Assembly: GCA_963556145.1 (NCBI GenBank)
Contig: OY744466.1
Coordinates: 3,968,001-4,032,000, forward strand
Length of the DNA stretch: 64,000 nucleotides
Direction: 5' to 3'
Source: Hygrocybe punicea
Taxonomy: Eukaryota > Basidiomycota > Agaricomycetes > Agaricales > Hygrophoraceae
The translations under genes were made by a program, and so were the position numbers. Of this stretch, positions 24,530-35,891 are shown in pieces. Below the pieces are notes generated by a model that worked only from the letters and a program-made list of their open reading frames with translations, was not told the origin of the DNA and made no database searches. Position 1 is the stretch's first letter. Every line of letters starts with the position of its first letter.

Positions 24530-25104
24530 TGTGATGGCAAGTTCTGTTGTAGACCCGGAATGGGAATCTACTAGAAGGGGTGATCTGCTAGAAAGAGATC
24601 AGAGGAGTAAAGTCTTTCTAAGGTGTCTAGTCAATCCAACCCAAATCCGGGGTTCCGGATCAGAGGGGAAGTGGAGTACGAAGACTAATATGGGTGATAC
24701 AAATAGTGGACTAAGAAATAGAACTGAAGGGGAGTGATAACCTGTATTTTCTATATGGTTGTAGTATAAGGGTACATCTTTTATACTACTGGGAGTGATC
24801 CTGTGCTGTAGTAACTATGTACTACAAGCGAAGGCTGTAACTGATAGGAGTGGAGTGGAGTGGAGGAATGCTATGTACTAGGAGACGGGAAATGTAGATA
24901 CATGATATATAACTATATACATAGTGATTCCGGGTCGTTAGGGACATTGCAGTGCGTGTAGGAATGAATCCAGAGGTGGAATCTGGAGCGGAAACGACGG
25001 AGAGGACCGGAATTGGGCGGAATCGACGATACATGAATGGGAATGGATGGGGACGATGTGGGATATGAAGAGGATTCGGGTCCAGACAGCCCGGAGCCTC
25101 TACA
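24530..25104 (-). repeat. 3' LTR of the 6.3-kb element
   Basis: 575 bp, TGTGATGG...CTCTACA; homologous to 30252-30840 and to the solo LTR 20587-21172. Confidence 0.85.
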
Positions 25105-26162
25105 TCCGGTCAGGACTCAGATAGAGACCATCCCTGGTCGATCCATACGAAATAACGAAGATACCGGGGTCGTGGAAATAAATGAGTGGAGGCGATGTCG
25201 AAAACGGGTGGAAACGATGGTACAACGTGAACGAGATCAAAGCCGGCGGGTATCGAAGCATCGGGAAGCAGTGGTCCGGAGCTACTGAAAGAGGGTGGGG
25301 CGAAACGGCTGGATAAAGGAACAATGGTCATCTGATGGGGCAACAAATGCAAACAAGAAAACTTTTCAACGTGACTTCAACAATCTCGACAACAACCTCA
25401 ACAAGCCCAACAAACCCAACAAACACCAATACCAACACCAGATGTCGACGGAATACGACAATTTCCTCAACAATCTTGATGCGGAAATGCGGCAAGACTT
25501 CGAGAGCGCTGTAGCCGAGTTACTAGAAGTCGACGCGGCTGGAATCGATATTGTACGCGATGGATTCGAGAACGAGGCACGGCAATGGGTGGTGAGATGA
25601 CGACGGGCCATGGTAAGAGTTCCCGTTCCTGTAAACGGCACGAACTAACGATACCCGGCAGCGGAACTACAGGGGAATATTGATGGAAATCCGGGACAAC
25701 GGAATTGACGTGACAGAACCGAGGGATTTCTCGATGGGCGGAGAGATGGTGGTGGAGGTCGAGGAGTGGTTGTGGAGCTGGGAGGAATACGAACGGGAAC
25801 GGAAAGAGACAGTGCGTCAGGAAGCGTTACGGGTGCAGGAGGAAAAGGAGGAGGAAGCAAGGAAACAACGGGCCGTGGAGGCAGAGCAGATCGAGTGGAA
25901 ATGGGCAGAGGAATCGCGTCAATACGAAGAGGAGATAAATAGGAGGGCAGAGGCGGAGAAGCGGATCGAGGAGGCGGAAAGGGCGAAGGCAGCAGAGGCA
26001 GCAAAAAGGGATGATGCAGCCATGGAAAGGGACCAGGAGGAGACCGCACAAACCAGCAATCACAGAAGTGAGGACAAGGAGGGCACCTGGTCTGACCAAC
26101 AACTACGAAAATACGAGAGGCTTCAAGCACTTAACGTGATCAAAAATAAAAAGGTCAACCGG

Positions 26163-26373
26163 TGATACACTGAGAGAGAGAGTGAGAGTCTCTAAGTGTG
26201 GTGTGTGAGGACTGATCCAAGGGAGGTCTCGAGCTCAGCAGAGATGGGGGAAAAAGGGGAATCTGATCTATTTGTTTGTACTTGTTGTGCTACAATAAGT
26301 ACATAACAAAAACTAACTAATAAAAATAAGCAAAATGTGTGAATCGGACCTCAGACATGCAGCATGCGTATCA
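26163..26373. repeat. Small solo LTR, 211 bp
   Basis: TGATACAC...GCGTATCA with a 4-bp duplication CCGG (26159-26162, 26374-26377). Ends resemble those of the 12.1-kb element's LTR. The accessory-gene codons on both sides join in frame. Confidence 0.75.
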
Positions 26374-26678
26374 CCGGGATAAGAGGGTCAACCGGGACAA
26401 CGAAACCGTTCATGGGGACTACAACAGTGGTGACAATTTCTCAAATGCGAGCGGGAACAAGGACGCGGAACCGAAGGGAAAGATTCTGGGGGTAAGTGAT
26501 ACTCAGGCTTGTTCATCATTTCCGTCTAACAATTCCATAGTATATGCAATCGTACCGAATCCGGCAATGCGATGCGTGTGTGACCACCAACGCTGTTTGT
26601 CATGGACTCAAGGGATACGCGTGTGATCGATGCAAAAGGCTTAAACAACGTTGCGGACTGTCGACGAAGGGACCGGCC

Positions 26679-27906
26679 TAGTGATGCCGAAGTTCGGTTT
26701 GGAACCGGTCCAAACCCGGTTTGAACCGCAAACTGAACCGAAAAACCCGGTTCGGTTCAGCCAAATGCTGAACTGAAACCAATGGTTCGGTTTGCAGTTC
26801 TGTGGTTTTGAGCGGTTTTGAACCGCGTTTGAATTCGGTTCGAACCGCAAACCGATAGATACGGTTCTTCCCGTCATTTTGATCCACTGATCATCCAAAA
26901 CGGTCAAGTATTGAGTGAGTTATGATTAAAACAACATTTACTCACAATATATATATATTTGATTTTAAAAATGGCAATAACATTATAAATAAAATAGATA
27001 AAATTACCAAATTATTTGAGTACATTGCCCACACTAAATGATAATTGGTCCTCTGCTAAGATTAGTTAATTTAACCAATATCTGGTCACTCATTAAACTG
27101 ACTTCAATTTGTAACCAATTATGCAGAAATTCCAAGTTGGTCCAATAGGTGAGTGGATATTGATTATATTAATTAATGTTAACAGAGAACCCATTACCTT
27201 TTGATGAGGGTAATGTACTCAAATAATTTGGTAATCTTACCTATTTTACTTATAATGCTATTTTCATTTTTTAAAATCACAATCTATATATTGGGAGGAC
27301 ATCCATAACGATATAAATATTCTGGGCAATAAACAGGGTGCCAGTCGGGGTTGGAACCGCTTTGCTTATATCAGTTTGGGATCATTGATGGAACCAATGG
27401 ATGACATGCCAGTGATCGGCATAGCCCACTTCAGGAGGTCGGACCTTGAAAATAGTTTTTGTAGTCTATTCAGGGGGTCGACCCCCTCCAATAGATATCA
27501 CATCTCTGTATTATATCTGTACCCCGTTTAGGGTGGGGAGTTCAAATGTTTTTCTGGGGTCTTTGTGGTGTTGGAATCTCATCCCAACATGGGGAAACTA
27601 TATCCAAATAAAAGATATGTTACGGATGTCCTCCCATTGTGAATAAAAGTTATTTTAATCATAACTCACTCAATACTTGACCGTTTTGGATGATTAGGGG
27701 ATTAAAATGAAGCTGACAGGTAGGAGAAGCTTTAAATCAAATCGGTTCGGCGTTTGAACCGGGTTTGAACGCGAACCGAACGCTAAAAAACAGTTCGAAG
27801 TGGTTTCGGTTTCGGTTCGGCATTTTGCTGAACCAAACCGGTGGTTTCGGTTCAGGTTTTTCAAAAAACCGAAAAAACCGAACCGAACCGAACTTCGGCA
27901 TCACTA
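26679..27906. mobile_element. Non-autonomous hAT element with GGTTCGG subterminal repeats
   Basis: Terminal inverted repeat TAGTGATGCCGAAGTTCGG at both ends; 8-bp target duplication GACCGGCC (26671-26678) and GACCAGCC (27907-27914), one CpG-to-CpA difference. AACCGG/GGTTCGG repeats fill about 180 bp at each end. The A/T-rich interior contains further inverted blocks (26878-27050 against 27200-27300 and 27630-27705), so something foldback-like is nested inside. No coding capacity. Confidence 0.8.
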
Positions 27907-28541
27907 GACCAGCCACCGGAACTGGGAAAGTGGAAAGGAAAGGGAAGGCGAAGGCGGGTAGTCCGAAGAGAAAGGTCATCGCGAAGAAGATTCTGAAGCC
28001 AGTGAAGAAGCCCAGGCTACGGGCTGGAGAGGCGTCGACTAGCAAACGGACGTTAACCGATGTCGAACCAGATACGGAATCGGAGCGGGACAATGGGAGG
28101 CCATGGATTGGAGCTGGAATCAACGACCATGTCTGGGCAGTGCGCAAGATGGCGACAGAAACGCAGAGGGAGATATCGACGATCGCGGACGGCCTCTCTG
28201 AATACGTCATGGAGGTCCACACCAAGCTAACCCATTGGACAAAGGAGCTGAACCAACTACGCATGAACCAAGCCCATATCTTCGGCCAACTCGACATGAT
28301 CGACACGAAACTCGATGAAAGGAGAAGGGAGTAAAAGGGGAATGGTTGAAAAGGGAAGGGAAAGCGGAACGTCAAACAATGTATATAAAATAAAAATAGA
28401 GTATATAATAAAACTATAAACGGAAAAGAGGGAAACGGAACGATGAGATAAGATAACCGGAATCTGGGGGTCGAGGAGGAGGACGGGACCGGAATACAAC
28501 GGAAACAAAACAGGTCTGGAATGAGCGGGAAACAAAGGAAA

Positions 28542-30068
28542 CTAGAAATGGAAACGAAAATATAAATAAGTGAGAACCGGGAACGTGAACGGAAAGCGGA
28601 ACGGAGGACGAAAACGCGAAAATGGGTGATGGAAACGGGTCTGTATCCCCACAAGAGTTTCTGAAAGAAGGTCAGAGGCAGAGAACTTCTTGCAAATATT
28701 CGAGTGAGGTGTCGAGGGGGCGGAGGTCCAAAATGCGATGACAAAGTAGAATGAAGACGGAAACGAGGAACAATAAAATTTGAGAACCGGAGTGCCGACA
28801 CCAACACGATCCCATATAACGGGTGTGCCACGTGATGGGTCTAAAAATGACGGGGTGCCCCAAGCGGGTGAAGACAGAATTGACAATGATACGGGAGTGG
28901 AAACAACGAGGGGAACTGGGAACCAAGGGGTCGACATAACGGAATTGGAACTGGAATCAAAATCAAATAAAAGGGCTGGAATGGAGTCCGGAATGGGAAC
29001 AGGTACGGAATACTCAACCAAAGTCGACGGAATCTCAATAGATGGTGGTGGAGGACAATATGGCAGCAATATCGGGGATGGAATGTCTATTTCTGGAGAA
29101 TTTGAGGACAATGGGAGCGGGTCCGGTATGAGTTCGTGGACGGAAAGCAGAGGGGTTGAAAGAGGAGACGATGGGGACAAAATAGGAAATGAAATGGATA
29201 AATCAGTGACCGGCATCGATAAATTGGGAGTGGGATCGGACGGGGAAGACACGGGACTGGACGACAATACCTGTAAACAAATGATGGTCTCGATGGGCAC
29301 CGGAATGGACAGGGACGGAGAACACGATGACGGGGACGGACTGGAATGAACGTGGGGGACAGAATGAATGACAGTGGGCGGGATCGAGGATGGGATCGAT
29401 GACGGGATCTGTTCCGGAGGTGAAATGACTGCGACAGGTATGGGTGCGGGACCGGAATCGGGACTGGAAATGGCAATGGGGGCTGCAGTGACAACGGAAC
29501 AGTAACCAGAAATGAGAAACAACGCGGCATCGTGGAAAATATCAACCGGGTATGGATCGTCGTGGTAATGACTGGGAAGAAGGTAATGAAGTTGTTCTTC
29601 AACACGTTGACGAAGATCTGAGTCAAATCCGTTGGCACAATACTCATTCCGTTGCTTGTCCGATAAACGGCCATTGTCATATAGTACTCCAGATATGCAT
29701 ATGAAGTCCCGGAAATATTGTCCTAAGTCCGTCTTATTCTCTATACCATAAGCCAATTGTCGTTTAATCAATTGTTCGAGATCTGTGATCGTATACCGAA
29801 TACTGTCCATGGCACTGGGATAGAAGGCAAAAACGGCACATTGGAAAGTGATGAAGTCCTTTGCTGAAGCGGCGGGTAGGGTAGACCAAAGTTCGTAATC
29901 GTCGTTATTGAGGTACCGGAGCGTGTAGCGAATTTTCATAGTGTCCGTGAGTCCACAGTCAGAGCTGAGCATGTCAATTTTGTCAAAGAAGTGGGGAAGG
30001 TCGTGTTCATCACCATGAAACGTCAGGGCTGAACGATCACCTTGGAGAGGCATCAATCCATGCATCAT
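28542..30068 (-). CDS. Gag-like protein of the 6.3-kb element
   Basis: 508-residue frame. The first 170 residues (FFDKIDMLSSDCGLTDTMK, YELWSTLPAASAKD, YPSAMDSIRYTITDLEQLI, LGQYFRDF, HYHDDPYPVDIFHDAA) match the capsid-like part of basidiomycete Ty3/gypsy Gag and resemble the Gag of the 12.1-kb element. The remainder is Pro/Ser-rich with no CCHC knuckle, and no pol follows. The frame is intact, so it could still be made. Confidence 0.75.
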   Translation of the reverse strand: MMHGLMPLQGDRSALTFHGDEHDLPHFFDKIDMLSSDCGLTDTMKIRYTLRYLNNDDYELWSTLPAASAKDFITFQCAVFAFYPSAMDSIRYTITDLEQLIKRQLAYGIENKTDLGQYFRDFICISGVLYDNGRLSDKQRNEYCANGFDSDLRQRVEEQLHYLLPSHYHDDPYPVDIFHDAALFLISGYCSVVTAAPIAISSPDSGPAPIPVAVISPPEQIPSSIPSSIPPTVIHSVPHVHSSPSPSSCSPSLSIPVPIETIICLQVLSSSPVSSPSDPTPNLSMPVTDLSISFPILSPSSPLSTPLLSVHELIPDPLPLSSNSPEIDIPSPILLPYCPPPPSIEIPSTLVEYSVPVPIPDSIPALLFDFDSSSNSVMSTPWFPVPLVVSTPVSLSILSSPAWGTPSFLDPSRGTPVIWDRVGVGTPVLKFYCSSFPSSFYFVIAFWTSAPSTPHSNICKKFSASDLLSETLVGIQTRFHHPFSRFRPPFRFPFTFPVLTYLYFRFHF

Positions 30069-30231
30069 GTCGGGGAATTTCCAAATCGGGAAGCGGGTCA
30101 GGTTGGGGAGGTACGAGGAAGGGGTTGAAGTCGTAAGCGGGGCTGAGCGATTAGAGTCGGGAACAAAAGAAAAACGTCATGAAAGTCAAACCCGACGGTG
30201 GGGAGGGTATGAAAAGACAAAAGAACTAAAT

Positions 30232-30249
30232 TCCTCGTGGTGGGCTCCA
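30232..30249 (-). promoter_or_regulatory. Candidate primer binding site of the 6.3-kb element
   Basis: On the minus strand TGGAGCCCACCACGAGG begins two bases inside the 5' LTR edge. It starts TGG, as sites pairing with a tRNA CCA end do, and is shared with the 12.1-kb element. I cannot name the tRNA. Confidence 0.5.
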
Positions 30250-30251
30250 GT

Positions 30252-30840
30252 TGTGACGGCGAGTTCTGCTGTAGACCCGGAATGGGAATCTACTAGAAGG
30301 GGTGATCTGCTAGAAAGAGATCAGAGGAGTAAAGTCTTTCTAAGGTGTCTAGTCAATCCAACCCAAATCCGGGGTTCCGGATCAGAGGGGAAGTGAAGGG
30401 AGTGGAGTACGAAGACTAATATGGGTGATATGAATAGTGGACTAAGAAATAGAACTGAAGGGGAGTGATAACCTGTATTTTCTATATGGTTGTAGTATAA
30501 GGGTACATCTTTTATACTACTGGGAGTGATCCTGTGCTGTAGTAACTATGTACTACAAGCGAAGGCTGTAACTGATAGGAGTGGAGTGGAGTGGAGTGGA
30601 GGAATGCTATGTACTAGGAGATGGGAAACGTAGATACATGATATATAACTATATACGTAGTGATTCTGGGTCGTTAGGGACATTGCAGTGCGTGTAGGAA
30701 TGAATCCAGAGGCGGAATCCGGAGCGGAATCGACGGAGAGGACCAGAATCGGGTGGAATCGACGATACATGAATGGGAATGGACAGGGACGATGTGGGAT
30801 ATGAAGAGGATTCGGGTCCAGATGGCCCAGAGCCTCTACA
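30252..30840 (-). repeat. 5' LTR of the 6.3-kb element
   Basis: 589 bp, TGTGACGG...CTCTACA; partner of 24530-25104. It abuts CCGC and then directly the LTR of the next element. Confidence 0.85.
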
Positions 30841-30844
30841 CCGC

Positions 30845-31681
30845 TGATATGGTTTCCACGTCTATGACCCCGGATAAAGAGATAATAAATGATGCAAAAC
30901 GATGCAAAGGTGCGAACGAGACTTGGGGACACTCCCGACAATAACACGATAGTGCGCGATAATATGCACGATAAAATAAACAAACGCGAAGAGTCGCAAG
31001 ACAATGCGATGTTGCAATGCAGTGATAAACAAGGATCAGAAGGCTTAGCTGGGTGTCCTAGATGACAGCGCGATACGCGGTGATGACGCAACGAGACGGA
31101 GGTTCTGCGCTATGACTTAGGTCACGATAGCGGAGAGTACGCGATGAGGAGAGACGCAGATTCAAGTGGGAATGACTAGATCTTTTAAAACTTAAGACAC
31201 AAACTAGTGGAGAGGGGAGAACTGGGTTCTTCTTCGTATATTTTCTACTACAGGACACTTTTTATATTCTAAAGGGATAGGGGGAAAGGGTGGATGAGTG
31301 AAATAGAAATGCAGCGAAATATCGCATGAAAGCGACGAAACGGGAATGGAATAGCGAAGGATTTGAAATATCAGCGAATATCACATGAAAGTCGGCGAAA
31401 AGAAGAAGATAAACCGGATGAATTACATTTCTGGTATCGGGCTCGGTGTCCGAACGTGTAGGATGTGTTTAACAGTCGTGTGTCAGCGTATTAAGACCGG
31501 GTCGCGCGGTTAAGATACAGCGAAGATGTCGTGGTCACGCGCGCGTCGATCGGCGTAAGTCACGCAAGTCGCGGGCAGCGCGCTAATGTTTCGCATGTAT
31601 GCGGGACTGCGGAAGAGTTGTAGGGAAAATAGAATTGACCATATGAGAGATTCCGTGCCCAAAGGGAGAGACTGCATATCA
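30845..31681 (-). repeat. 3' LTR of the 12.1-kb element
   Basis: 837 bp, same length as its partner at 42153-42989. Confidence 0.9.
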
Positions 31682-31693
31682 TTTTTCCTCCTT
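31682..31693 (-). promoter_or_regulatory. Polypurine tract of the 12.1-kb element
   Basis: AAGGAGGAAAAA on the minus strand lies directly against the 3' LTR, the expected plus-strand primer site for reverse transcription. Confidence 0.7.
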
Positions 31694-32641
31694 ACTGAAA
31701 TCTTGACTGTCCTCAGTCAATCGCATGGGCCATGGGAAAGTCACGTGCGAGTCTGACTTATAAACAGAAGCGACGCGTCGATGTTCGTGAACCTTCGTTT
31801 CGATATCCAACACCACTTCGTATGACGACACACCCGATGGCCGAATTCGTCGCCGCTGCCTTTGAGGCCCTCAAGACGCACACGGACGCGAAACCAGCGG
31901 AGGGCGCTGCCGGAGAAGAGTGGATCGCGTGGGGACAGGATTTCGAAGAACTCCTGGTAAGTCATTGCAACTGTGCTAACCTTTTCACTGACTACCGTTG
32001 ATCAACAGTACAATTATCTCGAGTTCGAACGAACAACCGGGCCGATAGAGAGTAGCGAGGAAGTCGAGGAGATGTGGAGGGACGCCGTTGCAGCGTTGGA
32101 CTTCATCGAGGACGAGCAGGCGTTGCAATGGGGCGGGGAGATTTTGCTCCCGAGGTTGCATGGCAAAGTGAAGAAGGCACGAGAAGACGTGAAGAAGGCA
32201 CACGAGCAAGCCCAGGCGGAACAGAAAGCGCGCGATGCGCAAGAAGCCAAAGAGAAGAAGGCTCGCGAGGCCAAGATCGAGCGGGCCAGGTTGGCGAAGG
32301 AGGTCGCGGACAAAGCTGCGGAGCAAAAGGAACGTGCGAAGAATCTATACGCGCGGTTCCTGCGCAAGGAGATCACACGGGATGAGATGGCGGCATTGAT
32401 GATGGGTTCGAACAAGCGGGACGGGGGCAGCGAGATGGAAGCGAGCTCGCAGGGAGAAGAGGAGATAGGATTTGAAACGGAATACGAAGGGCAGGGGGGG
32501 TCGTTGAAAAAGCGCAAGAGGGTCGGTCCCGGGAAGGACCTTCGCGATGTCCAAGGCAAGGTAAGTAACTAGTCAAACTTTACCATTCGTCTGTACTCAT
32601 GAAAACTTTGTAGTGCAATCGTTGCCGCGCAGCGAGGGCGG

Positions 32642-33435
32642 TGTAAAGGCGAGGTCGGGGTGGCTGCGGAATAATAATCCTAAGCCTGTGGGGTCAGCGT
32701 AGAAGTGACTAGGAATAGTCTAACAAGCTTCAGTAAGATAATAGGATATAAAAGTAAGAAGCCGCCGAGTAAACTACTGAGATCTATGGAGACCGATCGA
32801 AGCCGACGAGGCCGACGATGTCGGGTACGGCGGGTCGGGTGTCGGGTGACGAGTAACGTAGAGATAAAGGCGGTAGAACGACGGGGAGGGCGTCGAGGAA
32901 TCCGACGAGCAATGTGTGCGATGGAATTTACTGAGAGACTTAATTCTCAGAGAGAGGAAATGGGGGAACTGGTTTCTTATTCTGAGACGGCGCTTGGGCA
33001 CCGTTTTTATACTACAAATTTGTGTACCTAGATTCGGACGAGAGTCCTCGGCCGATGAGAGGAGACAAAGGAGAATAAAAATGGGGAAGTAGGAAGAGCG
33101 TTGCGAGGCGACGATGACAGGGAAAATGGGTGGAAGATATAAAAAACCGTAAAAGATGCAATATACTTTACTATATCCCCATAAGGGAGACGCTAGGCGT
33201 GAATAAGGCAAGTCCGATGTCGGGATCCCAGTCCGATGAGATCTATCTTCGATATTTGAAGTTCCGTGAGTTTAGGAGATAGACCGTCCAGGTACGTGAG
33301 CGGCCGTGCTAGTCGGTATGCATCGGGTTGCGTCGGGTTGCGTCGGGTTCGAACGTAGATTGCTAGAGACGTCGGGTTCGAGCGGATTCGCTAGATATCG
33401 ATGTTACGGCCTCAGAGGGTCGAGGACCCTCTACA
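32642..33435. repeat. Solo LTR with GCGG target duplication
   Basis: TGTAAAGG...CTCTACA, 794 bp, flanked by GCGG at 32638-32641 and 33436-33439. It sits inside the zinc-cluster codons, which join in frame without it. Confidence 0.7.
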
Positions 33436-33650
33436 GCGGCCGACGTTGTTTGCGAGTTCGACGAGCAGGACCCGCGGTGCAGGAGGTGCCGCGACGTGAA
33501 GCAAGGATGCTTTTGGAACGGGGTGAACCGGATGGGGCGGAGGAAACGCGGGCGGAGCACGCCGAGGAAGCCAGTTTCCAGCAAAGGTCGTGCGGACAAG
33601 GGAAAGGCGCAGGTGGATAAGGGGAAAGGGAGGGAGAGAAACCAGCCACC

Positions 33651-35324
33651 TGTTACGGATCGCTTCTGCAGCGGGCTCCGGCAACAATCAACTTAACAGG
33701 GGATCGGCTTCCAGAGGGGAGAACAGCAGCTTTCATTGTTGCTTACAGCTAAGACAACACTGCTAAGAAGGGGGGGGTCAAGGTCTAATGTCATTGCGAG
33801 CCGTGGGGGTTACCCAAAACAAGATGAGTCTGCCCCAAGAACCAGACTAAACGTAAAGAAAGGAAAAGAAGAAAAAGTCCGAACCAACAACAAGAACAGT
33901 ATATATAGTGACTGGTCTTGAGGGGAGGTAAATAGAAATACAACCATGAAGCCACAACATGTCCAACTCTACCATGTGTTCACCATGAGGCACACATGAG
34001 GTGCCCTCATGTCGATGTTCTCGTGATCCAACTGGAGGCCCGGGTGTCGTTGAGGATAGAAGAGATCCGGATGACTCGGATGATTTGTCATCTGATCATG
34101 TGACATGCAGAATTGCCAATTCGGGGTCTACACTTGCTGTAACAGGCAAGTGTGCAGTTTGGCCAGTGCGTTGCATGGTCGGGTCGAAGATGGGTATCGT
34201 CCAGTGTGGGGTTGGTGATGAGAGTGTCCTGAGGTAGCGTGGATATAGCGGCAAGGTTGGTATGAAAGAAAATGAAGGAATGTATAGAGGAAAAAACCAA
34301 CTAGGACAATGGGCTAGTTGAGGTCAGACATATGAACAGCATAAGCTGTACCAGATGATGATGTCTGTGTCGATGACGTATCGAGGGGCGGTGTCTTGTC
34401 CTGTCTGTGGAACAATGCAGTCCACCTGACGTCGGTATTCGTCCAAGAAAGGGTATTGTTGTAAGCGAGTGTGGGAGGTATCAAGGTTATGGATGAAAAA
34501 GGATAAATGAATGTGGGTCCAGGTTTCGAGTCATGGCATGAGTGACAAGCTGTGGGAACAAGTCGTCGGGTACTGCATTGAAGCGGTGTCATGCGAACAA
34601 TATATGATAGGGGTTGGTTCACTGTTTGGGAAGTCGTATGGTCTGTGGTCGAAGTCCAAAAGAGTATGCTCTGGCGATGGTCGGATTAGAGAGAACAGTG
34701 AAATGTCTCATGATCGGGGATTGTTCAGAGTTCGCATGCAGGTGAGGAATGTCGTCGGATCGTCAGGGAGGATAATGGTGGGCACAGGGTATGAATATGG
34801 AAACCAAATATCCGGGAATGGCAATTGTCAATTACGTGTTGAGATATTGTCGAGGTGGAAGTCAGAAGTGTCAATGGCGGAAGGGTTTCGGTGCCGATGC
34901 CAAAGATAGATCATAACAAGGTAAAAACCGATGAGGAAGGTGATGGCGATGCTGCCAATGATGATTATGGTAATTAGCTGTGTCGGGAGTACAGCCATTG
35001 TAAATCGGTTTGTCGTGGGATGAAGTCAACAATATGTCAGGGCGAGGGAAAAGACAATAGCAATGATGTCCGTCGGCAAGGAGACTATTCGGGTACAACA
35101 AGGTCACGTGGGATATGTCCATGGTCGGTCTGGATTGTTCTAGAAGCAGGGACAAAAAGAGAACAAGAATAAGAAAATACAAGGATGTCCAAATGAAGAA
35201 ACAATGACGTTGAAAGGAAGACAAAGGACAAAAAGAAATGAAAAAGGAAGGTGTGCAGTGTAGAATCGTCATTGTGGGTATCGGAATGGGCATCGGGGTT
35301 GGAAGCGGAGTTGGAAATGTAACA
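33651..35324. repeat. Solo LTR or short LTR-type element, 1674 bp
   Basis: TGTTACGGATCGC...GTAACA with a 5-bp duplication CCACC (33646-33650, 35325-35329). The first about 45 bases resemble the chromovirus LTR at 19826. Long for a solo LTR; short coding-like frames inside are not recognised. Confidence 0.65.
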
Positions 35325-35578
35325 CCACCCCCCCGAGGTAAGTCGCTAAAACGACAGGGTATCGAACGCGCTGACTGACCATCATAGCCTATATTGGTAC
35401 CCGTCCGCCACGAAGTGTGCGGGTCATGGACGTGGAAGCACGCAAACGCGTGTTACGGGAAGAGATCGCGGTGATCGAAGAACGGGTTGCGGTGTGGGTG
35501 AGAGCGCAGACCGAAATGAGGTGGGAGTTGGCGCAGCTGGAGGACGAGGAGGAGGAGTACAGCGAATATGAGGAGTAA

Positions 35579-35891
35579 ACGGGAGAAGGTGCGAAAATGT
35601 GCGCGTGCCATCTGTGTTATATATGTAAAACCTTTTTAGCTGTTTTCATATATGTATTATAATAATTTGTCTGCTCTCGGATTGTATGCAAGAAGCGAAA
35701 GAAAGCGGAGGAAACAAGTATAAACTTATCTAGGGGAAAGGCTCAGTAGATCATCATCGCCGTAAAACCCCGCAAAGACAAAGTCTTGCGCAACAAAAGT
35801 CTTGCTCTTGTTGCGACTTGAATAATGTGCTAAAATAAAAAAAGAAGGTATAGGCGATGAGTGTAAAAATGAGACAAGCATAAAAATTCAG
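35579..35891. other. Spacer between the accessory gene and pol
   Basis: The two converging genes of the element end here. A/T-rich, no feature seen. Confidence 0.4.

Larger units (their letters stand above)
25442..28334 (+). pseudogene. Antisense accessory gene: coiled-coil protein with Zn(II)2Cys6-like cluster (interrupted)
   Basis: Exon pieces: 25442-25588, 25662-26162, 26378-26491, 26541-26678 and 27915-28334. Gaps are two introns (25589-25661, 26492-26540) and two transposon insertions with target duplications. The pieces total 1320 nt in one open frame, 439 aa. Order: N-terminal helical part; a long Glu/Arg/Lys-rich coiled coil (about residues 70-200); a Cys motif CDAC-x6-C-x7-CDRC-x6-C, which matches the fungal binuclear zinc-cluster spacing; a basic region (KRKVIAKK); a C-terminal heptad-like helix. 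It is antisense to gag in the same element. The function is unknown; DNA or RNA binding is inferred from the motif only. Confidence 0.7.
24530..30840 (-). mobile_element. Non-autonomous LTR retrotransposon: gag plus antisense zinc-cluster gene, no pol
   Basis: LTRs at 24530-25104 and 30252-30840 (575 and 589 bp) run TGTGAYGG...CTCTACA, with a 4-bp duplication CCGC at 24526-24529 and 30841-30844. Gag is on the minus strand next to the right (5') LTR, and a primer-binding-site candidate lies at 30232-30249. No protease, RT or integrase is found. The other half is occupied by a plus-strand spliced gene. Two later insertions (a small solo LTR 26163-26373 and an hAT element 26679-27906) lie inside that gene. 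Confidence 0.85.
31732..35578 (+). pseudogene. Antisense accessory gene: coiled-coil and Cys6-cluster protein (interrupted by two solo LTRs)
   Basis: Coding pieces 31732-31956, 32009-32560, 32614-32641, 33440-33650, 35330-35337 and 35388-35578 total 1215 nt in one open frame, 404 aa. The three introns are 31957-32008, 32561-32613 and 35338-35387; the other gaps are solo LTRs with exact target duplications. The N-terminal helical part (EEWIAWGQDFEELL) resembles the sister gene at 25442-28334. A Lys/Glu/Ala-rich coiled coil (about residues 130-215) follows, then the Cys motif CNRC-x9-C-x8-CRRC-x6-C, a basic Lys/Arg/Gly-rich stretch, and a C-terminal charged helix ending EEYSEYEE. It starts 50 bp from the LTR, so LTR-driven antisense transcription is possible. 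Function unknown. Confidence 0.7.

Noticed and set aside
25645..26130. Long Pro/Ser-rich minus-strand open frames (also near 27737-28831 and 32014-32559)
   Set aside because: They are mirror images of the Glu/Lys-rich accessory genes or pass through transposon ends; no domain and no conserved start.
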